Positions 43,554 through 53,982 of a stretch of DNA of 64,000 nucleotides are shown here, piece after piece. The notes beneath the pieces were generated by a model. That model did not search any database. It was given only the letters and a program-made list of their open reading frames with translations, and was not told the DNA's origin. Source of the DNA: Lihuaxuella thermophila (GTDB lineage Bacteria; Bacillota; Bacilli; Thermoactinomycetales; Thermoactinomycetaceae). Made by a program: the position numbers and the translations under genes. The DNA lies in the NCBI RefSeq assembly GCF_900110165.1, contig NZ_FOCQ01000010.1, forward strand, positions 62,001 to 126,000, written 5' to 3'. Numbering within the stretch: the stretch's first letter is position 1; the number at the start of each line of letters is the position of its first letter.

Positions 43554-46500
43554 TTAAGCGGCTTCCGGCAGATTCATCGGCTGGATTGTTGAAGTGATTT
43601 CTTTCTTTTTGGTCATAAGACGGTGAATCGGTCTGGAGATCATGCTGACCGTTCCGGAGACCAGCAATATTTTCAACCAGTGGTTGGCTCCCAAGGGAAC
43701 GGTATGGAAGAAGGTATTGACACCAGGGAGATAGATCGTGCTTAGCAGCGCTAATGCCGATACGCCTAAAGCTCCCACGAGGAACCGGTCTTTCATCCAG
43801 TCTCTCGCGCTTTCCGCAGAACCTTCTTGTCTCCAGGAGAATGTTTGAATCAACTGGCCGCTGACCAAGGTGGCAAAAGCGACGGTTTGCGCCATGGCCA
43901 AACTGCCTCCGGCCGCCAGGATTGCGGTGAACAGGCCCAGCGATCCGAGTCCGAGCAAACATCCCCGGATGACAACTTTGGAGTACAGTTCCCGGTCCGC
44001 GAGCTGAATGCGGTCTGTTTGTGTGGTTTTGTTGCCGGGATTGACAGCGAGGATCATGGCCGGTAAGGCATCGGTGAGCAGGTTCATCAATAAGATCTGG
44101 ATCGGGATGAGCGGAAGCGGCATCCCGGCGGCCACCGAAATCCCTGTGACGATAATCTCGGCCAAGTTTCCCGTCAGCAGACACCCCAGCGCTTTGCGGA
44201 TATTGGAGATGATCGTTCGGCCCTCTTTCACCCCCTGAACGATGGAGCCAAAGTGATCCTGCTCCAGAACCATATCGGCGGTTTCTTTTGTGACTTCCGT
44301 CCCGGTTTGTCCCATGGCGATTCCGATGTCGGCTTGTTTAATCGCGGGGGTATCATTGACGCCGTCACCGGTCATGGCAACTTTGTGGCCCAGCTCCTGA
44401 TAGGCCCGCACGATGCGAAGTTTGTGCTCGGGAGTGACCCGCGCAAAGACGGAAATTTGTTCAATTCGCGCTTTCAATTCCTCATCCGAAAGCTGGTCCA
44501 ATTCCTGGCCTGTCAACAATTCAGGCTGATGGTCGATCCCGATTTCCCTGGCGATCGCATAGGCAGTGAGCGGATGATCACCTGTAATCATGACCGGTTT
44601 GACCCCGAGCTGTTTTGCTTCACGGATGCTCTCTCCGATCCCCGCTTTTGGCGGGTCCATCATGCCAACCATTCCTACATAGACGGAGTCGTTTTCAATC
44701 CCGTCCCCGTTTCCGTCCCAATGGATGGGCCGATAGGCGAAGGCGAGTACGCGCAGGGCTTGTTTGGCGTACTCTTCATTCTGCTTTAAAATTTGCCGTT
44801 TGTGTTCTGCTGTGATCGGTACCACTTTTCCCTCTGACTGGACAAACCGGCAATTCTCCAGCACGGATTCGACGGAGCCTTTCGTGAGGACATAGCAGTT
44901 TTGCTCCTCATGCATGGATTCCGGTTTCCGGCAGACGACGCTCATTTTACCCGTCGAGGAGTCAAACGGAACCTCATGCATACGGTTCCACTGCTCCGTC
45001 TCGTCAGAAGATATGCCTGCTTTATGCGCAAAAGTGAGTAAGGCTCCTTCCGTTGGATCACCGATGACGGACCATTCCCCTTCTTGATGCAAAAGCTTGG
45101 AATTATTGCAGAGAAGAGCGATTTTCGCCAGCTGTTTCAAGTCTTCTTCATGGCCCGGGGAAACCGGGTGCTCGCTGACCAGCGTTCCTTCCGGATTATA
45201 CCCTTCGCCCGTTACAGCCCACTGATGACCGAGAGTGGCTGCGGAACGCACGGTCATTTCATTTTTTGTCAAAGTCCCGGTCTTATCCGTACAGATGACC
45301 GTGGCTCTTCCCAGTGTTTCCAATGCAGACAGCCTGCGAATGAGCACGCTTTTCTTTGCCATCCGGAAAATACCGGCGCTGAGAGCGATCGTAACCGTTA
45401 CGGGCAACCCTTCCGGTACGGCCGAAGCGGCAAGCGCAATGGATGTCGGGATCATTTGCATGAAGGAGTTTCCCCGCAAGAGACCGATGACGAAGATGGA
45501 CAGGGTGATGGCGAGGGCTGCTTTGATAAAGGTTTTGGATATGCGGGCCACATCTTGTTGCAGGGGAGTCTGTTCTTTCTGCTTATCCCGGATCATCTCC
45601 ATCAAATGTCCCATCTCTGTCCGCATGCCGGTGGACACTACGACTCCGACCGCCCGTCCCCTGCAGACATTTGTTCCTTTGTACACCATGTTGGCTCTTT
45701 CCGCCAGGGAAGAGTGGGCCGGAACGCTGTCAGTCGTCTTAGCCACAGACACAGACTCGCCGGTCAGCATTGATTTATCCACTTCGAAGTTCCAGCACTC
45801 CAGGAGACGGATATCTGCGGGCACGCGGTCTCCGGATTCCAGGCGGACCAGATCACCGGGAACCAGCTCTTTTCCGCTGATGACTTGTTCTTCGCCATTA
45901 CGGATGACCTTGCATAGAGGCGCTTGATATTGGTTTAGAGCCTCTACCACTTTTTCCGCTTTTCGCTCCTGAATGGTGCCGATCGCCGCGTTTAGCATGA
46001 GCACCACGGTCATGGCCAGCCCGTGAAAAATATCACCGGAAACAAAGGCCAAAAGGGTGGTCCCCAGTAACAGCAGCGTTGTGAACTCTTTAAACTGTCC
46101 CAGATAAGCTTTCCACCATGGTTCACTCTCTGGTTGGCTCAACTGGTTGTAGCCAAACTGGTGTTGCAAAGCTTGTACTTGCTGATCTGTCAGGCCGGTC
46201 TGTTCATCCAGACAAAAATGGGCAGCCACTTCACGGGGAGGCAGTGTATACCACAGAGGTGCTTCTGCCTCCAGGCAGGTGGCGGCCGCAATTTCCGCCA
46301 TGGCCTGATTCGATGGAGCAGGGTCCTCCATCGGCCGCTGGCCGTCCCGGATTCGCGATAAGAAGACCAGGGAAAGGGCGTCTGCCATCAGATTGATCAT
46401 CATGGCGCTGACGCGGAATGGAAGAGCCAGGACGGTTCCCGCCACGTTGAAAAGTTTCGTTGCCTGGAACTGCCGGTCCACCTGCTCCCCGATTTTGTCG

Positions 46501-48245
46501 GAGATCTGCAACAACCGGGGCAACTCTTTCCATTGCTGTGCGGTAATATGCGGGAGCAAACCGGTAAGTGAAGTGGAAATGCTCCCCTCTTGCCGTATCA
46601 ACAATAAAAACTCTTCCCCTTCTTCCCGCAACCGGGCCAGTTGTTTTTGTTGTTCCATGGGATTCAGGGCCAGCCATTCCGTTTGAATGCCGCAGCTTTC
46701 CAGCTCCTGTGTCTCCAAGCGCAGGCTGTTGTTGAGAACGGCGATGGTTCTCCCGGCTTGTTCCAAATTCTTTCTGAGGCTGAGGAAAGCGGATGTAGGC
46801 GGATGGTTTTCTTTGAAGATCACGCCTAAACATTGGCTTTCTGTTCCTGATTTTCTGACCAGACAATAGGCCTCGGTCCGGTTTTTTTCCATCCGTTTCA
46901 GTTTGAGCAGGAAGGGGTCGACGTTCAGCCCGTGCTTTTGCAGATAGGCCAGCTTGCCGAAGTAATACGGGACTTGATGAATGTCTCCCCGGACCCCGTC
47001 CTCATCTTCCTCCACGTGAAACGCGGTCCGCATGGTCCGGTGCGTTTGTCTGGCTTTGGCGAGTATGTTTTCCCGCCAGGGATGATGGGTTTTCGCCAAT
47101 AATGAAGCAGCCAGGTTCCATACACGCTCTTCTTCCGCCTCCTCGTTGACGAGCAGCTGCAAGCCGGGAGTGGAAGGATGGAAAAGTTGAGAAGTGTCTT
47201 CAACCAGTATCGTCCGTGTCCGGGCCAATTGAGAGAGGGTTCCGTTTTCAGGCACCCATCCACCCTCGCGGACAATGTTTGTCTCTGCCTGTTTCCAGGC
47301 GGCGATCGCCGGAGTGAGAACCAGGCGTGGATTGGCTGCGAGCAATACCGCCAGGCCCCGCAACGGATCCCGGGTAACCGCCCAGGTAAGCCCGGCGATC
47401 GGAAACGCCCACTTGCCGATTTTTTCGCTGTATTGACGGATGTCCGGAGATAGATATTGTTCTTCCATTTTGGCAAGCGTCGGCTCATCGTTCTCTAACT
47501 GACTTCGTTTCCAGTGGATATATTGCAGGATGCTGAGCCCTGCCAAAACGAGTAAATTTTCCCTCATCAACCCCAAACCGATCGCGGCTGTTCCCAGGAT
47601 CAGGTCAGCGTTCCACTTCCGGTGCTCGCTCAACTGATCGATGCCCCGCCGCAAAAAAGGATATCCGGTCACGACAGATAAAACGCCGGATGCAGCAAAA
47701 AGCAGGGGACTGCTCGCTACGGCAGACTTTCCGAACAGGATCTGCTTGGCGCCGAGCAAAGTGAGACCGCCTAACGTGAGCGTAAGCCCCCAGGGAATTC
47801 TGGAAGATGACTCCTGGCCCTGAGGGGGTTTCCATACTTGATGAAAGTGCTCGGGAATCTGAAACTCCGGCGGTGCGGGCTGTTCCGGAGATTCAAGAAC
47901 CGGCTCCGCTTTGCCCGCGGCCACTTCCTCATAAACGGGCGAAATCGGTTGGCAAGGATGGGTTCTTTCATCACGCTCTGTTTCTTTATAATGGATAAAC
48001 CATTCCTCAATCTGTTGAATAAATGTGCATATCAGACTCAGGTCCACTTGACCCGGATCATATTGAACTGCAACGCGTCCTGTGAGCGTACAGGGCTTTA
48101 CCTCTTGCACTCCCGGCAGCTGAAGCAACCGGGCGGTCAAATGTTCAGCCAGGCGGTGATTCTCCTCAAGCCCGTGTACTTCCGTTCGCAGCCTTCCGGG
48201 GCAGACGCGAATGAAGCGTTCTTTATATTGCCTCAATCCGATCAC
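43554..48245 (-). CDS. giant P-type ATPase, dead metal-ATPase half plus active half
   Basis: This 1563-residue protein begins with an HMA-like domain (about 1-80) without the CxxC metal site. A first P-type-like half follows: helices near 150-310, then TILVEDTSQLF near residue 345 in place of the phosphorylation motif DKTGT, and a degenerate hinge (LGVIFKENHPPTSAF). The second half (about 690-1560) is complete: LTGES, CTDKTGTLTKNE (Asp near 985), MTGDGVND and a C-terminal six-helix block as in P2-type (calcium-like) pumps. The architecture resembles mycobacterial CtpI. The substrate is not certain. The start is GTG at 48245; a TTG 9 nt further downstream has a better ribosome site (AAAGGTGA). 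Confidence 0.85.
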   Translation of the reverse strand: MIGLRQYKERFIRVCPGRLRTEVHGLEENHRLAEHLTARLLQLPGVQEVKPCTLTGRVAVQYDPGQVDLSLICTFIQQIEEWFIHYKETERDERTHPCQPISPVYEEVAAGKAEPVLESPEQPAPPEFQIPEHFHQVWKPPQGQESSSRIPWGLTLTLGGLTLLGAKQILFGKSAVASSPLLFAASGVLSVVTGYPFLRRGIDQLSEHRKWNADLILGTAAIGLGLMRENLLVLAGLSILQYIHWKRSQLENDEPTLAKMEEQYLSPDIRQYSEKIGKWAFPIAGLTWAVTRDPLRGLAVLLAANPRLVLTPAIAAWKQAETNIVREGGWVPENGTLSQLARTRTILVEDTSQLFHPSTPGLQLLVNEEAEEERVWNLAASLLAKTHHPWRENILAKARQTHRTMRTAFHVEEDEDGVRGDIHQVPYYFGKLAYLQKHGLNVDPFLLKLKRMEKNRTEAYCLVRKSGTESQCLGVIFKENHPPTSAFLSLRKNLEQAGRTIAVLNNSLRLETQELESCGIQTEWLALNPMEQQKQLARLREEGEEFLLLIRQEGSISTSLTGLLPHITAQQWKELPRLLQISDKIGEQVDRQFQATKLFNVAGTVLALPFRVSAMMINLMADALSLVFLSRIRDGQRPMEDPAPSNQAMAEIAAATCLEAEAPLWYTLPPREVAAHFCLDEQTGLTDQQVQALQHQFGYNQLSQPESEPWWKAYLGQFKEFTTLLLLGTTLLAFVSGDIFHGLAMTVVLMLNAAIGTIQERKAEKVVEALNQYQAPLCKVIRNGEEQVISGKELVPGDLVRLESGDRVPADIRLLECWNFEVDKSMLTGESVSVAKTTDSVPAHSSLAERANMVYKGTNVCRGRAVGVVVSTGMRTEMGHLMEMIRDKQKEQTPLQQDVARISKTFIKAALAITLSIFVIGLLRGNSFMQMIPTSIALAASAVPEGLPVTVTIALSAGIFRMAKKSVLIRRLSALETLGRATVICTDKTGTLTKNEMTVRSAATLGHQWAVTGEGYNPEGTLVSEHPVSPGHEEDLKQLAKIALLCNNSKLLHQEGEWSVIGDPTEGALLTFAHKAGISSDETEQWNRMHEVPFDSSTGKMSVVCRKPESMHEEQNCYVLTKGSVESVLENCRFVQSEGKVVPITAEHKRQILKQNEEYAKQALRVLAFAYRPIHWDGNGDGIENDSVYVGMVGMMDPPKAGIGESIREAKQLGVKPVMITGDHPLTAYAIAREIGIDHQPELLTGQELDQLSDEELKARIEQISVFARVTPEHKLRIVRAYQELGHKVAMTGDGVNDTPAIKQADIGIAMGQTGTEVTKETADMVLEQDHFGSIVQGVKEGRTIISNIRKALGCLLTGNLAEIIVTGISVAAGMPLPLIPIQILLMNLLTDALPAMILAVNPGNKTTQTDRIQLADRELYSKVVIRGCLLGLGSLGLFTAILAAGGSLAMAQTVAFATLVSGQLIQTFSWRQEGSAESARDWMKDRFLVGALGVSALALLSTIYLPGVNTFFHTVPLGANHWLKILLVSGTVSMISRPIHRLMTKKKEITSTIQPMNLPEAA

Positions 48246-48389
48246 CTTTTTGTATTAGGGTACAAAGGCTAGTTTGTAAGGGTTTTATTAAAAATATGTA
48301 AACGAAAATGAGCTTTTCCGTACATAAATCACCCGGTTTGGGACAGACTCGGAAATAGCGTTTGGTAACTGAATTGGAGGGCAACAGAG

Positions 48390-48923
48390 ATGAAATTAAA
48401 GAAGATCTTGCCGACACGGTCCCCGCTTGGATGGCTGATTGCAGCTGGCGTTGTGGCGATCGCCACTTCCCCCGAAGCCAGAAAAACAATTCGCCGGCTG
48501 GCGGTCAAGGGAACGGCTGCGGTATTAGGGCTGACAGATGAAATACGGAATAAGGTCGGCGACCTGAAGATGCCGGGCCAGCAGGAAAAACATGAATTTG
48601 ATTTCGGCAGCTTTGCAAGCACAGAGGTGAAACATCCTGAACAAAAACATCCGAACGCTGTAAACGGAGAACCAACAGAGACGGAAAAGCCCGCAATCAA
48701 ACACAAATCGACTTTTCACCGGACGGCCGGCTGGAGATCGAACAAAACAGGCCGGATGAACCATTTCAAAAGGAAGAATCAAACTGGAAAGAAGACCAAA
48801 GTTAAGGGGGAGTTTCGTGATGAAAGAAATGATCCGAGGGGGCTCTTTCTGGGCGGGTGTTCTCACAGGGGCCGTTACCCAACTATCAGACACGGTTGCT
48901 TTTCTCAAGGGGAAGTTGAATAA
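48390..48923 (+). CDS. hypothetical membrane-associated protein, probable frameshift
   Basis: The reading frame encodes 177 residues with one N-terminal hydrophobic segment (GWLIAAGVVAIATSPEA) and a polar middle part. After about residue 105 the product turns into arginine/glycine/cysteine-rich sequence that overlaps the next gene by 104 nt. If one nucleotide were missing near 48704-48708, the frame would continue as IDFSPDGRLEIEQN..., about 32 residues ending at TAA 48803, just before the ribosome site of the next gene. That form looks more natural. So the gene is probably real, but its 3' end, 48390-48805, carries a frameshift or a sequence error. Confidence 0.55.
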   Translation: MKLKKILPTRSPLGWLIAAGVVAIATSPEARKTIRRLAVKGTAAVLGLTDEIRNKVGDLKMPGQQEKHEFDFGSFASTEVKHPEQKHPNAVNGEPTETEKPAIKHKSTFHRTAGWRSNKTGRMNHFKRKNQTGKKTKVKGEFRDERNDPRGLFLGGCSHRGRYPTIRHGCFSQGEVE

Positions 48924-49191
48924 AAAGGAGTATGCGGTACAAACAACGGAAAATGTATCGAGTGCCCTGGGAGTGATGGCTGGGATTGAATACGGAGCCC
49001 TGCTGGGGTCATCCGTGCTGCCCGGCGTGGGTACCGCGGTTGGATCAGTGATCGGGGGGTTAGTCGGAGACCGGTTCGGCCGGTATGTGGGGAAGCAAAC
49101 CGGACATCTGGTGTGTAATCAACAAATCATTAAAGTAAAGGCCGAGAAGGTTTCTGTCACCAACCATATGGAATGCTGTGAGGGGCGCTGA
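48820..49191 (+). CDS. glycine-zipper membrane protein, 123 aa
   Basis: This is a 123-residue protein with two glycine-rich hydrophobic segments (GGSFWAGVLTGAVTQL and GALLGSSVLPGVGTAVGSVIGG). The pattern is typical of glycine-zipper motifs that insert in or associate with membranes. The ATG follows AAGGGGG at 9 nt; a GTG lies 3 nt upstream. It sits opposite the P-type ATPase gene across a short divergent region and downstream of the hypothetical gene, and may be part of the same functional group. A terminator follows. Confidence 0.65.
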   Translation: MKEMIRGGSFWAGVLTGAVTQLSDTVAFLKGKLNKKEYAVQTTENVSSALGVMAGIEYGALLGSSVLPGVGTAVGSVIGGLVGDRFGRYVGKQTGHLVCNQQIIKVKAEKVSVTNHMECCEGR

Positions 49192-49219
49192 AAAAAGTCC
49201 GGCCCCCAGCCATGAAAAG

Positions 49220-49249
49220 CGTTTTCCGTCCGGTGAAAACGTTTTTTTT
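49220..49249 (+). terminator. terminator upstream of groES
   Basis: CGTTTTC and GAAAACG form a stem with an 8-nt loop followed by T8. It closes the small two-gene transcript before the heat-shock operon. Confidence 0.8.
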
Positions 49250-49290
49250 ATTTGGCTTCAAGTTGCCTTTAATTTTTTTTGCCCATAGTC

Positions 49291-49319
49291 TTGCAAATTG
49301 AGTCAGAGATGAATATCAT
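49291..49319 (+). promoter_or_regulatory. sigma-A promoter of groESL
   Basis: TTGCAA (49291-49296) and TATCAT (49314-49319) are spaced by 17 bp. The CIRCE operator starts 12 bp after the -10 box, exactly where HrcA would block initiation. Confidence 0.75.
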
Positions 49320-49330
49320 AATAATTGGTG

Positions 49331-49357
49331 TTAGCACTCGATGACACTGAGTGCTAA
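49331..49357 (+). promoter_or_regulatory. CIRCE operator (HrcA binding site)
   Basis: TTAGCACTC-N9-GAGTGCTAA is a perfect CIRCE element, the binding site of the HrcA heat-shock repressor. It lies between the promoter and groES, so the operon is induced on heat or misfolding stress. Confidence 0.97.
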
Positions 49358-49394
49358 TAATGAAATTATCCACCTCATGAAGGAGGGTATTCCC

Positions 49395-49679
49395 ATGATC
49401 AAACCGTTAGGTGATCGTGTTGTTTTGGAAGCAGTTGAAAAAGAAGAAAAAACAGCAAGCGGGATCGTTCTTCCGGAAACGGCAAAAGAAAAGCCGCAAG
49501 AAGGACGCATCGTAGCTGTTGGTTCCGGTCGTTTGGATGAAAAAGGCAACCGGGTTCCTCTGGAAGTAAAAGTAGGGGATCGGGTCATTTTCTCCAAATA
49601 TGCCGGTACCGAAGTGAAATACGACGAAAAAGAATACCTCATTCTCCGTGAAAGCGACATTCTCGCTGTCGTTGAATAA
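49395..49679 (+). CDS. groES: co-chaperonin GroES
   Basis: This 94-residue GroES begins [13 protein letters not shown], has the mobile loop region [18 protein letters not shown] and ends IVHVHRES-type as [12 protein letters not shown]. It caps the GroEL cylinder. The ATG at 49395 follows GGAGGG; the longer open frame upstream overlaps the CIRCE operator and is not coding. groEL follows after 68 nt. Confidence 0.97.
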   Translation: MIKPLGDRVVLEAVEKEEKTASGIVLPETAKEKPQEGRIVAVGSGRLDEKGNRVPLEVKVGDRVIFSKYAGTEVKYDEKEYLILRESDILAVVE

Positions 49680-49716
49680 TTGAAAACGGATCGTTCAGAT
49701 GGGGACTTAAATATTA

Positions 49717-51379
<1,663 letters not shown>

Positions 51380-51400
51380 TTCCGGCCAAGAGTGGGCCCG

Positions 51401-51437
51401 AAAACTCCTGTGGGATGATTCCCATGGGAGTTTTTTT
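51401..51437 (+). terminator. groESL terminator
   Basis: AAACTCC and GGAGTTT pair with an inner TGGGA/TCCCA stem, followed by seven T residues. Confidence 0.9.
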
Positions 51438-51614
51438 ATATCCGGAATCGCGATCGTTGATCATGATGAAATCTCCATGCCGGCCATGTGTATGGAATAC
51501 CGATTCATGTAAAATAACATGTATACAGAAATAACCGGGAATCCATCTTTTGTTGTCGTTATTTACGGGACCGGTCATGCTTTTAACCGGAACCGATCTA
51601 TGGGAGTGAAAACT

Positions 51615-52070
51615 ATGGCTTCAGGTTGGTTTTCGATGTCTTTGCATGCTCTGGCCGTTTTAGCTCAATCCAAAGAAGGTTATACCAGTTGTTATATCGC
51701 GGGAAGCGTCAATACGAATGCCGTTTTTCTGAGAAGAGTATTAGCACGCCTGGTCAAAGCGGGAATTATTGAGACAAGAGAGGGACGGGACGGCGGATAT
51801 CGACTGGCTAAACCGGCGAACCAGCTTACCCTTGCTGAAGTATACAAGGCGATGGAATTGGAAAATGCGCTGGCCCCCAGTCCTGCCGAACCGAATCCTG
51901 CTTGTCCCGTAGGAGCAGGAATTGCACTCGCTTTTGACGAAATTGCTATTGAAGTGGAGAAATCCATTATTCAGACATTAGAACAGTATACAGTCGAGCA
52001 AATTGCCGATCGGGCCATCCAATTTGCTCTGCAAAAAGAAGTTTCGGAAACTGGATGGCATGACAATTGA
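51615..52070 (+). CDS. Rrf2-family transcriptional regulator
   Basis: This 151-residue regulator has an N-terminal winged helix (MSLHALAVLAQSKEG, then NTNAVFLRRVLARLVKAGI and the wing RDGGYRLA). The family includes iron-sulfur sensors such as IscR/NsrR, but here only a single Cys (PNPACPVG) lies in the place where these have three, so an Fe-S cluster is unlikely. This is the YwnA-like, cluster-free type. The ATG at 51615 is chosen for GGGAGTG upstream. It may control the DoxX gene that follows 190 bp later; inference. Confidence 0.8.
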   Translation: MASGWFSMSLHALAVLAQSKEGYTSCYIAGSVNTNAVFLRRVLARLVKAGIIETREGRDGGYRLAKPANQLTLAEVYKAMELENALAPSPAEPNPACPVGAGIALAFDEIAIEVEKSIIQTLEQYTVEQIADRAIQFALQKEVSETGWHDN

Positions 52071-52262
52071 AATGGCGAGCTTCCCGTTGATCTTACCTTT
52101 AAAATAATTGAATGTAAAAATGATTGACTAACTGTAACTGAAATAGTTATAGTAAAGAGCAGAAGCGGTTGCAGGCTTGGATTTCTTCTGTTTTGTCATT
52201 CTGAACTGTTTTCTATGATTAACTGTAACCAGATTAGTTTTAGTTTTGTGGAGGGGAGAACA

Positions 52263-52673
52263 TTGAGCAGAGTGGAAGCAGGTACGTTGCTGTTACGGCT
52301 TGTACTGGGAATCACCTTTTTCGTGCACGGCCTGTCCAAGTTCCAGACCGGACTTGGAAATGTTGCGGGATTCTTTGAGGGGATGGGCCTGCCGGGATTT
52401 CTTGCTTATATCGTTGCAATCATTGAATTGGTGGGCGGGATCGCGCTCATCATCGGGTTGGGCACAAGAATCTTCTCGCTGCTCCTGGCTCTGACTATGA
52501 TCGGTGCCATCATTACCGTAAAAGGAGCTGCCGGTTTTATGGGAAACGGGAAGTCGGCAGGATATGAATTGGATCTCGCACTGCTGGCCATATCCGTTTT
52601 CCTCGCGCTTTGCGGCAGCGGGATGTACGCGTTGGATTCCTTGTTTAAGAAAAAAGACGCACCAGAATCGTAA
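52263..52673 (+). CDS. DoxX-family membrane protein
   Basis: This 136-residue protein with four hydrophobic helices belongs to the DoxX family (LLLRLVLGITFFVHGLSKF at the N-terminus, GGIALIIGLGTRIFSLLLA in the middle). Such proteins are often linked to thiol or quinone redox balance, and they commonly follow an Rrf2/YwnA-type or MarR-type redox regulator. The start is TTG at 52263 behind GGAGGGG; the frame is open further upstream without a site. A strong terminator follows the gene. Confidence 0.85.
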   Translation: MSRVEAGTLLLRLVLGITFFVHGLSKFQTGLGNVAGFFEGMGLPGFLAYIVAIIELVGGIALIIGLGTRIFSLLLALTMIGAIITVKGAAGFMGNGKSAGYELDLALLAISVFLALCGSGMYALDSLFKKKDAPES

Positions 52674-52693
52674 AAGCTTGACGATCTCAGGAC

Positions 52694-52730
52694 AGCTGCC
52701 GGACTTTTGACGGGTCCGGCAGCTTTTTTT
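52694..52730 (+). terminator. terminator of the DoxX gene
   Basis: AGCTGCCGGAC and GTCCGGCAGCT form an 11-bp stem followed by a T-run. Confidence 0.92.
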
Positions 52731-52926
52731 CAGGTTGCGGCAGAGCATACAGTCAAAATATGCTGTCAAATGAGAGGGATTATATTGAATATGAGCAGAA
52801 AAAATAGTAGTTTTTAAGTATGGTATCCTGTTGGTGGAGTTGGCGACTACATAACTGATTTTTAAAGTGACGATTCAAGCGGTTGCTTGAACCGAATTCC
52901 ATCATTTGTACAGAGGAGAAACTCGT

Positions 52927-53940
52927 ATGAAACGACGGATCGGCATTGGATTAATCGTAATCAGTCTGGCGTTTTGCGGTTTCGTGCCAAGCAGCGGTTT
53001 TGCGGCAAGTCAGTCGGAATTGAAGAAAATTCAACAGGACAAGCAAAAACAAAAAGAGGAAGCTGAGAAAGTCCTGGATCTTCTTGAAGAGAAAAAGAAA
53101 GAGATTGAGAAGATCGAAGAAAAAATGGGGCCGTTGGACGCGCAAATTGCGAAGTTGAATCAGGAGAAGCAACAAAATGAAAAAGCGTTGAACGAGCAAT
53201 TTAAGAGATTTAAAACGATCATAGAACGTGTTTATTTAAGCGGTGAAATGGAATACACGGTGAAGCTGCTGGAAGCGCGTTCGTTCAGCGAATTTTTGGC
53301 CCGGTTCGAAGTTGTTCGCCTCCTCGTGAAACGGGATGCATCCATTTTGCAAAGTTTTATGAAGACAAAAAAGAAATATGAAGACAACATCAAAGCACTG
53401 AACCAAAAGAAAGCCGAACTGGCTCCTCTCCTGGAAGAAGAAAAGAAAGCGGTAGAGGAATTGCAAAAAGCGTATGCGAAACATAAAAAAACGATTGAGG
53501 AGCTGGAAAAGAAAGAGCTGGGTGCGCTGGGTTTTGTGTCGTACGGAAACGGCATACTCGGGTTTCCGAGCACACCCGGTTACGTTTCCTGGAACTTCGG
53601 GCAGGACCGGGGAAGCCACTTCCACGCCGGGATTGATATCCCACGGCCACCCGGGACTCCGATCTATGCCGCTGAAGACGGGACCGTAACGCTGATCAAA
53701 TCTGATCCCGGAGGATATGGCTACTATATTGACATCAGTCACGGGAACGGCTTAACCACCCGGTATGCCCATATGTACAGGTATACGATTTCTGTCTATG
53801 AAGGACAGCGCGTTCGCAGAGGGCAACGGATCGCCGGTGTCGGCAACGCCGGCCGTTCGTATGGAGCGAGAGGCGGTTATCATTTGCACTTTGAAGTCCA
53901 TAAAAACGGAAGGCCTGTGAATCCGAGACCTTATTTATAA
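52927..53940 (+). CDS. M23-family peptidase with coiled coil (EnvC/LytM type)
   Basis: This 337-residue exported protein has a signal peptide (IGIGLIVISLAFCGFVPSSG, then FAA), a long coiled coil of about 190 residues (EKVLDLLEEKKKEIEKIEEK and further heptads) and a C-terminal LytM/M23 domain. The zinc ligands are visible in FHAGIDIPRP and GYHLHFEVHKNGRPVNP. Proteins of this shape trim peptidoglycan cross-links or activate amidases. The ATG at 52927 follows GAGGAG. A perfect 13-bp terminator hairpin follows and also serves the convergent gene. Confidence 0.9.
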   Translation: MKRRIGIGLIVISLAFCGFVPSSGFAASQSELKKIQQDKQKQKEEAEKVLDLLEEKKKEIEKIEEKMGPLDAQIAKLNQEKQQNEKALNEQFKRFKTIIERVYLSGEMEYTVKLLEARSFSEFLARFEVVRLLVKRDASILQSFMKTKKKYEDNIKALNQKKAELAPLLEEEKKAVEELQKAYAKHKKTIEELEKKELGALGFVSYGNGILGFPSTPGYVSWNFGQDRGSHFHAGIDIPRPPGTPIYAAEDGTVTLIKSDPGGYGYYIDISHGNGLTTRYAHMYRYTISVYEGQRVRRGQRIAGVGNAGRSYGARGGYHLHFEVHKNGRPVNPRPYL

Positions 53941-53949
53941 ACACTGCAG

Positions 53950-53978
53950 CCAAGGCTCTCTGAACCAGAGAGCCTTGG
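53950..53978. terminator. bidirectional terminator between convergent genes
   Basis: CCAAGGCTCTCTG and CAGAGAGCCTTGG form a perfect 13-bp stem with a 3-nt loop. It lies between the M23 peptidase gene and the APH-like gene. The T-runs are weak but the stem is very stable. Confidence 0.7.
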
Positions 53979-53982
53979 TCGT

